From assembly GCA_029916745.1 (NCBI GenBank), contig JARXWK010000013.1, forward strand, positions 18,464 through 82,463: a stretch of DNA of 64,000 bases, in the 5' to 3' direction. Both the position numbers and the translations under genes were made by a program. Of the stretch, positions 19,299-28,918 are shown piece after piece (the first letter of the stretch is position 1; each line of letters starts with the position of its first letter). The stretch is from Dysgonomonadaceae bacterium PH5-43. Lineage in GTDB: Bacteria; Bacteroidota; Bacteroidia; Bacteroidales; Azobacteroidaceae. The notes under the pieces were generated by a model, which saw only the letters and a program-made list of their open reading frames with translations, did not search any database and was not told where the DNA came from.

Positions 19299-20108
19299 TT
19301 ATTGTCCGAAAATAGAAAAACCTATAGTAATTAATCCCACAGCTATACAGTAGTAAGCAAAGTATATTAATTTTCCTTTTTTTACTATGTTGAGCATCCA
19401 TTTGCAGGCTATTGTTCCCGATATAAATGCTGCAAGAAATCCTATAGATAACACTAAGCTTGAAATACCTGATTCGGCAGGAGAGAATCCTCCTTTTAAT
19501 AAGTCTAAAACAGCTTCTCCTAATATAGGAATGATTACCATAAGGAAAGAGAATTTAGCTATGCTTTCTTTCTTTATACCTAAAAGTAAACCTGTCGATA
19601 TTGTACTCCCAGAACGAGATAGTCCTGGTATCACAGCACAAGCTTGAGCTATACCTATTATAAGAGCGTCTTTGAAAGATATTTTTTCTTTTTGTCGAGG
19701 TTTAGCATAGAACGAAAACATCAACAAAGCGGCAGTTAATAGTAGCATTATGCCGACTATTAGTAAGCCACTACCAAATATTCCTTCAACATAATCTTTG
19801 AAGAATACTCCAACTATTCCTATTGGTATCATTGATACTGCTATTTTTGCCAAATACTGGGTTTCATCATTCCACTTAAACTTAAAGAAGCCTTGTATTA
19901 AATCTAATATTTCTCTCCATAATACAACCAAGGTGCTTAACACTGTAGCTGCGTGTACGGCAACTGTAAAAGTTAAGTTCTCTTCTCCATTTAATCCGAA
20001 TAAACTACTGCCTATAGCTAAGTGTCCGCTACTGCTTACAGGCAAATACTCTGTCAGACCCTGAATAATTCCTAATATCAGGGCTTGTAACCACGTCATT
20101 TCTTCCAT
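19299..20108 (-). CDS. uppP: Undecaprenyl-diphosphatase (BacA/UppP)
   Basis: A 269-residue inner-membrane protein with about eight hydrophobic segments. It dephosphorylates undecaprenyl diphosphate to recycle the lipid carrier of peptidoglycan and O-antigen synthesis. Active-site motifs: [20 protein letters not shown] (residues about 13-32, with the Glu-rich first motif) and [12 protein letters not shown] (about 160-171). It is part of the ftsX-DUF3098-uppP-truB-queA-folK operon, a conserved Bacteroidetes arrangement that joins envelope and translation functions. Confidence 0.97.
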   Translation of the reverse strand: MEEMTWLQALILGIIQGLTEYLPVSSSGHLAIGSSLFGLNGEENLTFTVAVHAATVLSTLVVLWREILDLIQGFFKFKWNDETQYLAKIAVSMIPIGIVGVFFKDYVEGIFGSGLLIVGIMLLLTAALLMFSFYAKPRQKEKISFKDALIIGIAQACAVIPGLSRSGSTISTGLLLGIKKESIAKFSFLMVIIPILGEAVLDLLKGGFSPAESGISSLVLSIGFLAAFISGTIACKWMLNIVKKGKLIYFAYYCIAVGLITIGFSIFGQ

Positions 20109-20117
20109 TAAATTTAT

Positions 20118-20360
20118 TTATTTTAAGTTTGTAGTGTCTTTAGGTTTCTTAAGTATAGCATAGATAACTGAAAAAAAGCCAGTCATTATAACTATGGGGG
20201 CAATAAGTAGGCGACGAGTATCGAATATACTTGGGTCGAATCCTGTTTCTTCTGTTGTTTTTCCTCCATACAGCAATACAAAACCAATAATTATTATCAC
20301 TATTGATATTGCGAGGAGAATAAGATTTTCTTTTCCTAAAGCAAATTTACTTTTTTCCAT
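20118..20360 (-). CDS. DUF3098 family small membrane protein
   Basis: An 80-residue protein with two hydrophobic segments (about 13-31 and 50-68), a short polar N-terminus and a Lys/Thr-rich tail. It matches the DUF3098 family by size, topology and invariant position between ftsX and uppP in Bacteroidetes. Function is unknown; the neighbourhood suggests cell division or envelope work. It lies 17 bp after ftsX and 9 bp before uppP. Confidence 0.85.
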   Translation of the reverse strand: MEKSKFALGKENLILLAISIVIIIIGFVLLYGGKTTEETGFDPSIFDTRRLLIAPIVIMTGFFSVIYAILKKPKDTTNLK

Positions 20361-20377
20361 TTTGGGGTTGTATTTAA

Positions 20378-21259
20378 TTACATTTTATATAAATCGTCTA
20401 CATTGGCACTTATATATCTGTTTACGGCAAAATAAGTGGCGATTATAGAAGTTATTACACCTAATATTATTACACTTCCGAAGACTATTGTTAGAGAGTT
20501 AATGTCTAAAAATTGATTAGCTAACAATATGTCTTTTGTTAAATAGTATATTAAAGCTAACAATAATCCGTCTGCTATTATTGCAGCCAAAACACCAGTC
20601 CACACATTGGCCATTATAAAAGGTTTTCTTATAAAACTTCTTTTTGCTCCAACCAACTGCATTGTGTGTATAAGAAATCGTTTAGAATAAACCATCAATC
20701 TTATTGTGTTGCTGATTAATGCAAACGAGATAAACAACAAAGGAATAACTACGATAAGGAGAATAAATCCTATTTTAGCCATATTCTCTGATAGCTTTTG
20801 CATTAATTCTTTTTTGTATTCTATTGCATTTATATCGCTGGTGTACGATGCTAAGAATAATTCTACAACTTGAATACTGTCTGTGTTTACGTAGTCAGAA
20901 TTTAGATGTACCTCTATTACTGCTGGTAGGGGATTAAATCCGAGAAACTCTTCGGGATTCATACCAAGTTCTGTTTCTATATTTTTAGCAGCATCTTCTT
21001 TAGAAATGTATTTTGTTGATTTAGAGAAAGGGGCTTTGTTTATTTTTGTTTCAAGTGCTTTTATTTGTTTTTCAGTCATATTATCTTGAAGGATAATATC
21101 GAAAGATAATTGTTCTTTAATATGTTTAGAAAAGTTGTTTGAGATTATAGGTAGTAATATTATTAAGCCTAAAATAAACAGTACGAATGTGATGCTTATA
21201 GTGGCAGTTATTCTCGCATTTACAAAGCTTATGGACGAAAGTTTGTTTCTTTTCTTCAT
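20378..21259 (-). CDS. ftsX: Cell-division ABC-type permease FtsX
   Basis: A 293-residue inner-membrane protein. A hydrophobic segment near 18-40 is followed by a periplasmic domain (about 45-165, with FDIILQDNMTEKQIKALETK) and three more membrane segments (about 168-192, 218-242, 262-285), the FtsX topology. With the ATPase FtsE it activates cell-wall hydrolases at the septum. ftsE is not in the window, as is usual in Bacteroidetes where the genes are separate. It is the first gene of the operon that ends with folK. Confidence 0.93.
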   Translation of the reverse strand: MKKRNKLSSISFVNARITATISITFVLFILGLIILLPIISNNFSKHIKEQLSFDIILQDNMTEKQIKALETKINKAPFSKSTKYISKEDAAKNIETELGMNPEEFLGFNPLPAVIEVHLNSDYVNTDSIQVVELFLASYTSDINAIEYKKELMQKLSENMAKIGFILLIVVIPLLFISFALISNTIRLMVYSKRFLIHTMQLVGAKRSFIRKPFIMANVWTGVLAAIIADGLLLALIYYLTKDILLANQFLDINSLTIVFGSVIILGVITSIIATYFAVNRYISANVDDLYKM

Positions 21260-21299
21260 GACTTCTATTCTAAACTACACAATATTCCTAATATGGGCG

Positions 21300-21307
21300 C
21301 AAATGTA
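21300..21307 (-). promoter_or_regulatory. Putative -7 box of the ftsX operon
   Basis: TACATTTG on the minus strand, about 40 bp before the ftsX ATG. The -33 element is not clear, so the call is moderate. Confidence 0.5.
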
Positions 21308-21349
21308 CTAATTATTTGTGAGAATAATGGTGTTTGTAGAGAAAAGTTG

Positions 21350-21907
21350 TTACTGTATGTCAGCTTGTTGTTTGTCGCTAAGTTTAAGTAAAGCATTGTT
21401 TGCTGCATTTTTAACCAATAGCGATTCGGCATTTAGGTTTTCTGTTGCTATTGAAACAAACTCTTCTATGTTGCCTTTAATAGGAATGTCTAAGGTGAAT
21501 AGTCGGGAGTATAGTAAGAAGCCCGATATTTTTATGTATTGTTTGTCTGATTGTATCCACTCATTGGCAAGTTCTTCGGCGTTTGACAATTTACAGAATA
21601 AGTTCATAACAGCTTGTTCTGCAAGTTCTGGATTATTAATTTCTTCAATCCATTTGTTTGTGTCGCTGAACATAGAAGGATCTTGTATCATTGTTGCGAG
21701 TATTTTTAACTCACGATTATTTTTGTTCCATAGTTCGTTAGCTAAAGCGCAATCGGGATAATAGTTTTGTGCTATTTTGCGAAGAGTAGGGGTTGGGACT
21801 CCAAAATTAATTTTATAATCTAAGCCTTTTTCTCTCATAGAAGCAGAAGAAGCTCCATCTCTTTGGAGATAGAGCTTCTTGCGAATTTCTTGAAGTTTAG
21901 CGTTCAT
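21350..21907 (-). CDS. AlkD-like HEAT-repeat protein (DNA alkylation repair family)
   Basis: A 185-residue all-helical protein that I place in the DNA alkylation repair (AlkC/AlkD) HEAT-repeat family. Supporting text: GVPTPTLRKIAQNYYPDCALANELW, followed by paired helices with WIEEINNPELAEQAV and LANEWIQSDKQYIKISGFLLY. AlkD-type glycosylases remove alkylated bases without base flipping. This member is shorter than classical AlkD (about 230), and I cannot confirm the catalytic Asp and Trp by eye, so activity is uncertain. Its start overlaps the dipeptidyl peptidase III stop by 1 bp, so the pair is co-transcribed; no functional link is obvious. Confidence 0.7.
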   Translation of the reverse strand: MNAKLQEIRKKLYLQRDGASSASMREKGLDYKINFGVPTPTLRKIAQNYYPDCALANELWNKNNRELKILATMIQDPSMFSDTNKWIEEINNPELAEQAVMNLFCKLSNAEELANEWIQSDKQYIKISGFLLYSRLFTLDIPIKGNIEEFVSIATENLNAESLLVKNAANNALLKLSDKQQADIQ

Positions 21908-23943
21908 TAATCGTTGTAAGTAGGTAAGTTAGAATAATTTTTAGAGTAACGCATCATTTGTTCGGCATAACCTTCGGTGTAAGTTACGTCTATATTTTTG
22001 ATGTTACCCTCAGTGTCCATTTCTGCAGTGTAAACAGGATTTACAAATCCTTTGTAAGGTGCGATATTAAGAGCTTCGTATCTGTCTTTAATCTCTTTGT
22101 GCAGTTCTGGATCTATCTTAACAGCATAAGCTTCAACTAATGCTTTTGCAGCATCAAAGTCGCCAGTAGATTTAATACGTTGAATTTCTTTTAATAATTC
22201 TCCCACTAAACCACGCATATTGGTGTAATCATTTATTTTAATGTATGTTTTACCATTCTCTTTCACCAATTCGATAGTCTTATCTTCTTTACCGTGTTCG
22301 TAAACCCAACGAGCAATAAGAGCTCTGTTGCGCATATGCGATTCTTCAATGTCTTTTCCTAAATCAACACGAGATAACTGAGTAAGCATACCGTTCATAA
22401 TATATTTATAATATTCGGCTTTGTAAGCTTCTTCGTTGTCTAACAAACCAAGTTCTACCATTTTAGCATCAGCAATGTAGTAAAGAGCAAATAAATCGGC
22501 ACGAGCTTCTTCTATTGTAGCACCGTAAATCTTTAAGGCATCGGGGTCTACACCAGGAAGTAATTGTCCTGAACCGTGTCCTAAACACTCGTGTAGGTCG
22601 GTGTGTAGATTATCTGTTTGAGAACCGAAATTTTTCATTAATTCTTTTTCGTAATCGCAACAAACAAACTCTTCGCGCGAACTGCTACCTCCAGCCTTGT
22701 TGTAAGCTTCGGTAATGTTTGTTATAGTAACCGATTTAGAACCGTAATCTTTGCGAATCCAATTAGAGTTTGGTAGGTTAATTCCTATTGGGGTAGCAGG
22801 ATAGCAATCGCCTCCTAATATTGCGGCAGTTATAACTTTAGCAGTAACTCCCTTAACTTCTTTTTTCTTGAATTGAGGGTCTACTGGTGAATTATCTTCA
22901 AACCATTGTGCATTTTCGCTTATAAGTTGAGATATTGCTGTAGCTTCTAAGTTTTTGAAATTTACTAAAGCTTCCCAGCTTGCTTTAATGCCTAAAGCAT
23001 CACCGTAAGTTTCGGTAAATCCGTTTACGAAATCTACAAGAGAGTTTGTGTCTTTAACCCAAGCGATAGAATACTCGTCGTATTTTTTAAGACAACCAGT
23101 TTCGTAATATTCAATAAGAAGTTTGATAGCAAGAGCTTGTTGTTCGTTTTCGGTGTAGAAAGAAGCTTGTTTTAACCAATAAACAATTTTCTCAATAGCA
23201 GGAGAATATAAGCCGCCAACTTTGTATACGTTCTCAACAAGTACTCCATCTTTCTTTTCTAAACGGCTGTTGAGTCCGTAAGCAACAGGAGTTTTGTCAT
23301 TAGGGTCTTTCATCTTGTTATAAAAATTCTCAACCTCAGCTTGAGTTACATTTTCTCCGTAATAATTGTTAGCCGAGTTTTGTATTACGTCTAACGAAAC
23401 ATCTTGATTTACTTTTTTTGCATACATTGTAGGGTCGAACATAACAGGCATAAGTTCTTCAAGAAAAGCATCTACCGATTGATTTTCTCTTGTAGGTACT
23501 AAACTTTTATCTAAAGCTTTAACTGCATTTGAGAAAAATTCTTGAGAAAATTCTGGTAAAAACTTTTCCTCTCCATAATGGTGGTGTATGCCATTAGAGA
23601 ACCATACACGTTTAAGATATACCTCGAAGTTTTTATAATCGTCAGACGATTTATCGCCTTCGAAGTTTGCATAAATAGCTTCAAGAGTGCGTCTGATAGC
23701 AAGATTGTATTTGTTATTTTGGTCGAACAAAATGTCGCGTCCTTGAAGGGCAGCTTCATTTAAGCAGTATATCAATTTCTGTTGACTGTCGTTAAGGTCT
23801 TCCCAACCAGTTACCTGATAGCGAAGTATGCCTAAGTCGGCAAAACTTTCTACATTATACTCAAAATTGCCTTGTTCTTCTTTTTTGTCGGAACAAGAAA
23901 GGCACATAATCGCTGTTGTCATAATAATAAAAACCTTTTTCAT
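21907..23943 (-). CDS. Dipeptidyl peptidase III-like lipoprotein (M49)
   Basis: A 678-residue zinc peptidase that cleaves dipeptides from the N-terminus of short peptides. The zinc-binding helix carries HECLGHGSGQ (near residue 450, the M49 HExxxGH pattern), and the third ligand lies in TIEEARADLFALY about 30 residues on. Unlike cytosolic eukaryotic forms, this one has a lipoprotein signal (MKKVFIIMTTAIMCLSC, Cys17), so it should sit in the outer or inner membrane facing the periplasm or exterior. A strong promoter lies just upstream at 23971-24002. The AlkD-like gene overlaps its stop. Confidence 0.94.
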   Translation of the reverse strand: MKKVFIIMTTAIMCLSCSDKKEEQGNFEYNVESFADLGILRYQVTGWEDLNDSQQKLIYCLNEAALQGRDILFDQNNKYNLAIRRTLEAIYANFEGDKSSDDYKNFEVYLKRVWFSNGIHHHYGEEKFLPEFSQEFFSNAVKALDKSLVPTRENQSVDAFLEELMPVMFDPTMYAKKVNQDVSLDVIQNSANNYYGENVTQAEVENFYNKMKDPNDKTPVAYGLNSRLEKKDGVLVENVYKVGGLYSPAIEKIVYWLKQASFYTENEQQALAIKLLIEYYETGCLKKYDEYSIAWVKDTNSLVDFVNGFTETYGDALGIKASWEALVNFKNLEATAISQLISENAQWFEDNSPVDPQFKKKEVKGVTAKVITAAILGGDCYPATPIGINLPNSNWIRKDYGSKSVTITNITEAYNKAGGSSSREEFVCCDYEKELMKNFGSQTDNLHTDLHECLGHGSGQLLPGVDPDALKIYGATIEEARADLFALYYIADAKMVELGLLDNEEAYKAEYYKYIMNGMLTQLSRVDLGKDIEESHMRNRALIARWVYEHGKEDKTIELVKENGKTYIKINDYTNMRGLVGELLKEIQRIKSTGDFDAAKALVEAYAVKIDPELHKEIKDRYEALNIAPYKGFVNPVYTAEMDTEGNIKNIDVTYTEGYAEQMMRYSKNYSNLPTYND

Positions 23944-23970
23944 ATTTATAATATTATTTTAATAAAGATG

Positions 23971-24002
23971 CAAAGGTAGCAATTATTAAGCTTTAAATCA
24001 AA
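23971..24002 (-). promoter_or_regulatory. Bacteroidetes-type promoter of the DPP III gene
   Basis: On the minus strand: TTTG (24002-23999), 20 nt, TACCTTTG (23978-23971), 28 bp before the ATG. The -33 element abuts the quasi-palindromic block at 24006. Confidence 0.8.
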
Positions 24003-24005
24003 CTG

Positions 24006-24095
24006 TAGTGCGTTACAAAAAAATCAAAGTGAGTTTATCCTTTAATCTGACTGTGTTTTTGAAAAAACACAGTCAGATTTTTTTGTAACACAGTA
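24006..24095. repeat. Nested quasi-palindromic element, copy 1
   Basis: Outer arms GTTACAAAAAAATC (24012-24025) and its exact complement (24076-24089) enclose a perfect 17-bp inverted repeat, AATCTGACTGTGTTTTT at 24044-24060 with its complement at 24063-24079. The lead-in AAACTGTAGTGCG recurs at 38240. A T-tract follows the inner stem on the + strand, but no + strand gene precedes it. Probably a terminator-like or mobile palindrome between two leftward genes. Confidence 0.65.
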
Positions 24096-24180
24096 CGATT
24101 TTTACTTGAAAACACCGAGATGTTTTTTCCGTTTGAGTTATTTCAGAAAATAACGACTTATTTATTCTTAAGGCTAAACC

Positions 24181-25554
24181 TCAAGCCTTCTTCTTGGGTG
24201 TGGTTTTTTCTTTCTTAGCAGTCGCTTTTTCCTTTTTAGGTTTCTCTATTTTTTCAGCTTTAACAGTTACGTTTTCGCATTTTGCTTTCTTCAATTTTTC
24301 TTTGAGTTCTTTTATTTCTTTTTCCTGATTATGAATTGCTGTAAGTAATGAATTTAATTCTTCCGTTTCAACTCCTTCGGGGAATTGTCCGTGAACACGA
24401 TTGCTAAAATCGCTCAAAACATTCATATAGTTATTAAAGGCATCATAAGCACTTTCGTACGGACTATAAACGCTCGGGCCAGGAAACAATTTAGTACTCA
24501 TATAGTTAAAATGATCGGTAGCTTGCAGGTAAGTCCAATCTTGTAAAATTCTTTTATCTTCTACCATATGAACTTTTTCTGCTACTTCGTAAAGTTTTTC
24601 AACTGCTTCTTTCTGAAGTATGTTTCCCAACCAAGGACTAATATCTTTTTCTTCGCCCGCCCATGAGCTTGGATAAGGTACGGATAAAGGACCTACAGAC
24701 TTAAGTGTTTTTGATACTTCGCTCGGTGTTGAGAACGACATTCCTCTTTCGAAAGCAAATCGAGGTATGGCTCTGAAAAAATCAAAGATTCCTGTTTCTG
24801 CTTGTTGTAAACTTCCAAGAACGTCGTAGTTCATAAATATATTTATGAGTTGTTCCGACTCGGGAGTTGCAGCTATCCAATTAACTAATTTATCTGCCAC
24901 CAAAGGATATTCGCTCCAGTTATAGTTTGAGAAACGATACGAAATGTCATCGCTAAACTTCATATTTCTTGTAAGCAGATTTAATTCTGGAGCTACAGCT
25001 GAGGAATATAAATAATTAGGACTCTTCCAACCTAAAACGTGCTTAGCACCTTCTATCAACATAGTTTTGAATCCCATATCAATAATATCATCAACTATTT
25101 CATCGCAATAAATAAGCTCTGGGTTACAAAAAGTTGTTGGTTTTTTCCCAAACAATGTTTTAATTTTGTCTTGATGTTTTTTTACTTGGCGTTTAAATTC
25201 TTTCGAATCGGTAAGTGAAGCCAAAGAGTGGTTGTAGGTTTCTGCTAAAAATTCTACACAACCTGTTTTAGCCAATTCTTTGAATTGCTCGATAACTTCA
25301 GGAACATATATTTCCATCTGCTCTAATACTACACCCGATATAGAAAATGCAACTTTAAACTTGCCATTATATTTGTTTATCATATCCAACAACATATCAT
25401 TTGCTGGAAAGTAAGTACGTTGAGCAATACCTCTTATTATGTCTTCGTTAGAGAAATCATCATAATAATAATGGTCAGAACCTATATCAAAGAAACGATA
25501 CCGTTTTAGACGAAACGGTTGATGGATTTGGAAATAAAAACAAATTGTTTTCAT
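24181..25554 (-). CDS. Glycoside hydrolase family 57 alpha-glucanase
   Basis: A 457-residue retaining glycosidase acting on alpha-glucans (alpha-amylase or glucanotransferase type). GH57 regions visible: YFQIHQPFRLKRYRFFD (region 1), VEFLAETYNHSLASL (region 2), FCNPELIYCDEIVDDIIDMG (region 3, with the nucleophile-type Glu) and NIFMNYDVLGSL (region 4). After the helical domain the last 60 residues are a Lys-rich coiled coil and low-complexity tail, not part of catalysis. No signal peptide, so cytoplasmic. Third gene of the operon with a glycosyltransferase and a debranching enzyme, a standard Bacteroidales set for storage glucan or maltooligosaccharide turnover. Confidence 0.93.
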   Translation of the reverse strand: MKTICFYFQIHQPFRLKRYRFFDIGSDHYYYDDFSNEDIIRGIAQRTYFPANDMLLDMINKYNGKFKVAFSISGVVLEQMEIYVPEVIEQFKELAKTGCVEFLAETYNHSLASLTDSKEFKRQVKKHQDKIKTLFGKKPTTFCNPELIYCDEIVDDIIDMGFKTMLIEGAKHVLGWKSPNYLYSSAVAPELNLLTRNMKFSDDISYRFSNYNWSEYPLVADKLVNWIAATPESEQLINIFMNYDVLGSLQQAETGIFDFFRAIPRFAFERGMSFSTPSEVSKTLKSVGPLSVPYPSSWAGEEKDISPWLGNILQKEAVEKLYEVAEKVHMVEDKRILQDWTYLQATDHFNYMSTKLFPGPSVYSPYESAYDAFNNYMNVLSDFSNRVHGQFPEGVETEELNSLLTAIHNQEKEIKELKEKLKKAKCENVTVKAEKIEKPKKEKATAKKEKTTPKKKA

Positions 25555-25589
25555 GGTTATTGTATTTTATATATAATCAACTAATTGTA

Positions 25590-26849
25590 TTAATATTCTC
25601 TCAATACTTGGTCGTAGATAGATCTAACTTTTAATCCTGCCTTTTCCCAAGTTATGCGGTCAACTTCATTCTTGCCTTCTACCTTCAGGTATTCAGCCAT
25701 ACTCGGATAAGTTATTATCGAATACATAGCATCTGCCATTGCCTCTATGTCCCAATAGTCTGTTTTTATAGCATTGTCGAGGATTTCGGCACAACCCGAT
25801 TGTTTAGATATTATGGTAGGAACTCCACACTGCATTGCTTCTAAAGGGGATATTCCGAATGGTTCAGAAACAGAAGGCATAACATACACATCGCTCGACT
25901 TAAGCACTTCGTAAACCTGAGTTCCTTTCATAAAGCCTGTAAAGTGGAATTTATCTGAAATCTTTCTTTGAGCAGCCAAACGAATCATCTGATTCATCAT
26001 ATCTCCACTTCCTGCCATAACAAAGCGAACTTTATCCGTTTTAGCCAATACTTTAGCCGCTGCTTCAACAAAATACTCTGGTCCTTTCTGCATAGTTATT
26101 CTACCTAAGAATGTAACAACCTTGTCGGTGGTGCCTTTTTTAGATTGAATATGTTCTATGTCGGAACTCATAGGCTCTACTGCATTATGCACTGTAGTTA
26201 CTTTTCGAGGATCTTGATGATACTTTTCTATAACCGTATTACGAGTTAAGTTACTAACCGTAATTATATGGTCGGCATTATCCATTCCATCTTTTTCTAT
26301 TCGGTATACGGTTGGGTTAACCTTTCCTCTGCTTCTGTCGAAATCGGTGGCGTGAACGTGAATTACAAGAGGTTTCCCTGTAATGTTTTTAGTATGCAAG
26401 CCAGCAGGATAAGTTAACCAGTCGTGCGAATGGATAATATCACAATCAACCGTTCGAGCTATAACGCCAGCTACAATAGAATAATTATTAATCTCTTCCA
26501 ATAAATTATCAGGATATTTCCCTGAGAATTGTATTCCTCCTAAATCGTTAGTAGAGATATGACTAAAGTCGGCATAAATTCTATCTCTCATATCGAAATA
26601 CAGTTGAGCATTTGCTCCTAATCGCTCACAGGCATACTCCCAAGCAACATCTTTCCATACTATGGGTGTATTACAAGCTCCAATTAGTTTAAGAAAACTC
26701 TGGTCTTCATCACCCCATGGCTTGGGCATAACAAAAGTAATATCCATATCTTCTTGTAACGCCATTCCTTTTGTTAATCCATAACTTGCCGTTCCTAATC
26801 CTCCTAAAATATGAGGAGGAAACTCCCAACCAAACATCAGTGCTTTCAT
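25590..26849 (-). CDS. Glycosyltransferase, glycogen synthase-like (GT4/GT5 type)
   Basis: A 419-residue GT-B enzyme without signal peptide. The N-terminal domain begins MKALMFGWEFPPHILGGLGT, the glycine-rich KxGGL-like acceptor loop typical of glycogen synthases and related GT4 enzymes. DIIHSHDWLTYPAG is the conserved HxHDW motif. The C-terminal donor domain has VVTFLGRITMQKGPEYFVEA and YVMPSVSEPFGISPLEAMQCGVPTI, with the catalytic E-x7-E pattern. It sits between the GH57 and debranching-enzyme genes, so synthesis of an intracellular alpha-glucan is the likely job; the sugar-nucleotide donor is not determined. Confidence 0.9.
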   Translation of the reverse strand: MKALMFGWEFPPHILGGLGTASYGLTKGMALQEDMDITFVMPKPWGDEDQSFLKLIGACNTPIVWKDVAWEYACERLGANAQLYFDMRDRIYADFSHISTNDLGGIQFSGKYPDNLLEEINNYSIVAGVIARTVDCDIIHSHDWLTYPAGLHTKNITGKPLVIHVHATDFDRSRGKVNPTVYRIEKDGMDNADHIITVSNLTRNTVIEKYHQDPRKVTTVHNAVEPMSSDIEHIQSKKGTTDKVVTFLGRITMQKGPEYFVEAAAKVLAKTDKVRFVMAGSGDMMNQMIRLAAQRKISDKFHFTGFMKGTQVYEVLKSSDVYVMPSVSEPFGISPLEAMQCGVPTIISKQSGCAEILDNAIKTDYWDIEAMADAMYSIITYPSMAEYLKVEGKNEVDRITWEKAGLKVRSIYDQVLREY

Positions 26850-26865
26850 ACTATTATGTATTTAT

Positions 26866-28824
26866 CTATGATACATTATAACTTTCTAACAATTTCAATA
26901 TTCTAAGAACTGCCGCTACGCTCATTGAAAATGATATAGCACCACGAACTTGAAATGGTGGATTGGCATCAAATACTTCAGATAGTGTACTGATGCAATG
27001 AGTATTCATTTCTTCTTCCAATCCTATCAACATTCTCTCTACAAATGATACTCCACTATACTGATAAAGCTTTAAATAACTTTCGAGGTATGCTCCTAAA
27101 AGCCAAGGCCATACAGTTCCTTGATGATAAGCTAAATCACGTTCGCGTTGAGGACCTGTATAGTAAGGACGATAACCCTCACTATTAGGACTTAAAGAAC
27201 GTATACCTTTCGGCGTAAGTAATTCGCGAGTAACAATGTTGAGAACTGTTCTTTTTTGACTTTTAGATAAAGGTGAATAATCTAAAGATGTTGCAAATAA
27301 CATATTAGGTCTTACACTCCAATCAACATAAGATCCGTCAACATAATCATACAAATAGCCATGTCCATTAACGAATGTTTCAACAAAAGCTATTTCTGTT
27401 TTTGACGATATTTCATTTAATTCGTTTGCATATGTTTCTTTACCTATTAGTAAAGACAAGTCTTCAGCAAACTTAAGCATATTATACCAAAGCGCATTGA
27501 ACTCTACTATATAACCAGAACGAGGCACAATTGGTTTGCCGTCTACCACAGAATTCATCCAAGTTAAAGGTTTATCTTTTCCTTCCGAATATACTAAGCC
27601 ATTACCGTCTAACTTAAGATTAGGGTGATTGTTTCCTTTTAGATATTCTACTATTTCAAAAATAATATCACCATATTTTTCTAAACATCTTTCTTTGGAA
27701 GTATATTTAGCATACTGTTGTAGCGACCAAATAGCCCATAACGATATGTCTGGTAAATCTATTTCTTGGATAACCTTATCCAGAGCTCCATCTTTCATAA
27801 AGTTTCTAAGAGCAGAGACTGCGGTATCCATTATCTTTTCAAATCTTACAGGGTCGTCGATAGATAATGTACACCCAGGCATTGCAAGAAACAAGTCTCT
27901 GGCTCTAACCTTAAACCAAGGATAGCCAGCTAAAAGATAAGCATCTTGTTCGGTAGGTCGAAAATAAAACTGTTGTGCTGAATTTTTAAGACAATTATAA
28001 AAATCGATACGAGGGACTCTTGTTTCTGATTCTATCGCATATTGATTTTCTATAAATGCAGGTTCTATAAAGGTATCACCTCCTGAGAAGTATATCGATT
28101 CTCCTTTTTTAATTTCCATTTCAAAATATCCAGGCACATACAAGTCCTCCTTAAAGTGAAATCCTCTTTCTTGTTCTTTAGAATATTCTATGTCTTTATA
28201 CCAATCGGGAGCAAATACAAAATTCACATCTTTACTAAACTGCATGTGTAATTCTGGATAGCCCTCATACATAGAAGTTTTAATTCCATTTTCTATTATG
28301 GTATAATTTTGGTTTGCTACCGAGTTTTTATAAGTAAGTTCATTTACATTTCTAAATGCTAAGAATGGTTTCAATCGTAATATTGTAGGCGAATGAGCAT
28401 CTTCTAATGTGTACTTAATCAAAATTCTATTTTCGAAAGCCGAAAATACTTTCTCTTTTGAGAGTATTACACCTCCCACGCGGTATGTTGTTCGAGAAAC
28501 TTTTTCAAATTCAAATTGGCGTACATATTTATGTCCACTCGGGCTAAAGTGTTTGTTAGGATATTGGTGTATTCCTAAGTTGAATTCTGCACCATGTTGA
28601 ATCACTGTTTCGTCTAATGAAGATAGAAGTACATGGTTGTCTGAATCAAGATTAGGAACAGGACAAACTAATAATCCATGGTATTTGCGTATATTACAAT
28701 CTACAATAGTTGTAGAGTGATATGCTCCACCTCTATTAGTTCTTAATATTTCTCTGTTTAGAGATTCTTCAAGATTAATCAAGAGGTTTTTATCAAATTT
28801 AAGATATCCCATATTATATTCCAT
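26866..28824 (-). CDS. Amylo-alpha-1,6-glucosidase (glycogen debranching enzyme)
   Basis: A 652-residue cytoplasmic GH133-type enzyme that removes alpha-1,6 branches from glycogen. The N-terminal beta domain starts NLLINLEESLNREILRTNRGGAYHSTT (split here by eye; residues about 9-36) with DCNIRKYHGLLV. The (alpha/alpha)6 catalytic barrel holds GYPWFKVRARDLFLAMPGC, MNSVVDGKPIVPRSGYIVE, VRPNMLFATSL and AYHQGTVWPWLLGAYLES, with acidic catalytic residues in the usual places. The ATG at 28824 or the one at 28812 (MGYLKFDKN) may be the true start; the second agrees better with family N-termini. First gene of the glucan operon, divergent from the rhomboid gene. Confidence 0.92.
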   Translation of the reverse strand: MEYNMGYLKFDKNLLINLEESLNREILRTNRGGAYHSTTIVDCNIRKYHGLLVCPVPNLDSDNHVLLSSLDETVIQHGAEFNLGIHQYPNKHFSPSGHKYVRQFEFEKVSRTTYRVGGVILSKEKVFSAFENRILIKYTLEDAHSPTILRLKPFLAFRNVNELTYKNSVANQNYTIIENGIKTSMYEGYPELHMQFSKDVNFVFAPDWYKDIEYSKEQERGFHFKEDLYVPGYFEMEIKKGESIYFSGGDTFIEPAFIENQYAIESETRVPRIDFYNCLKNSAQQFYFRPTEQDAYLLAGYPWFKVRARDLFLAMPGCTLSIDDPVRFEKIMDTAVSALRNFMKDGALDKVIQEIDLPDISLWAIWSLQQYAKYTSKERCLEKYGDIIFEIVEYLKGNNHPNLKLDGNGLVYSEGKDKPLTWMNSVVDGKPIVPRSGYIVEFNALWYNMLKFAEDLSLLIGKETYANELNEISSKTEIAFVETFVNGHGYLYDYVDGSYVDWSVRPNMLFATSLDYSPLSKSQKRTVLNIVTRELLTPKGIRSLSPNSEGYRPYYTGPQRERDLAYHQGTVWPWLLGAYLESYLKLYQYSGVSFVERMLIGLEEEMNTHCISTLSEVFDANPPFQVRGAISFSMSVAAVLRILKLLESYNVS

Positions 28825-28892
28825 TATGTATTTGAAAGACGAAAATTACGATATTTTTTTAACAATACAAAAACATTACACTTTTTTTTATC

Positions 28893-28900
28893 TATTTTTG
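28893..28900 (+). promoter_or_regulatory. -7 box of the rhomboid gene; fixes its start
   Basis: TATTTTTG is an exact TAnnTTTG match, 18 bp before the ATG at 28919. It lies downstream of the in-frame ATG at 28826, which therefore cannot be the start if this promoter is used. Confidence 0.6.
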
Positions 28901-28918
28901 TCCAAAACACTTATTTTT

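Noticed and set aside
28826..28918. Upstream ATG of the rhomboid gene (31 extra residues)
   Set aside because: A perfect -7 promoter box lies inside this stretch, and the added residues do not fit a rhomboid N-terminus.
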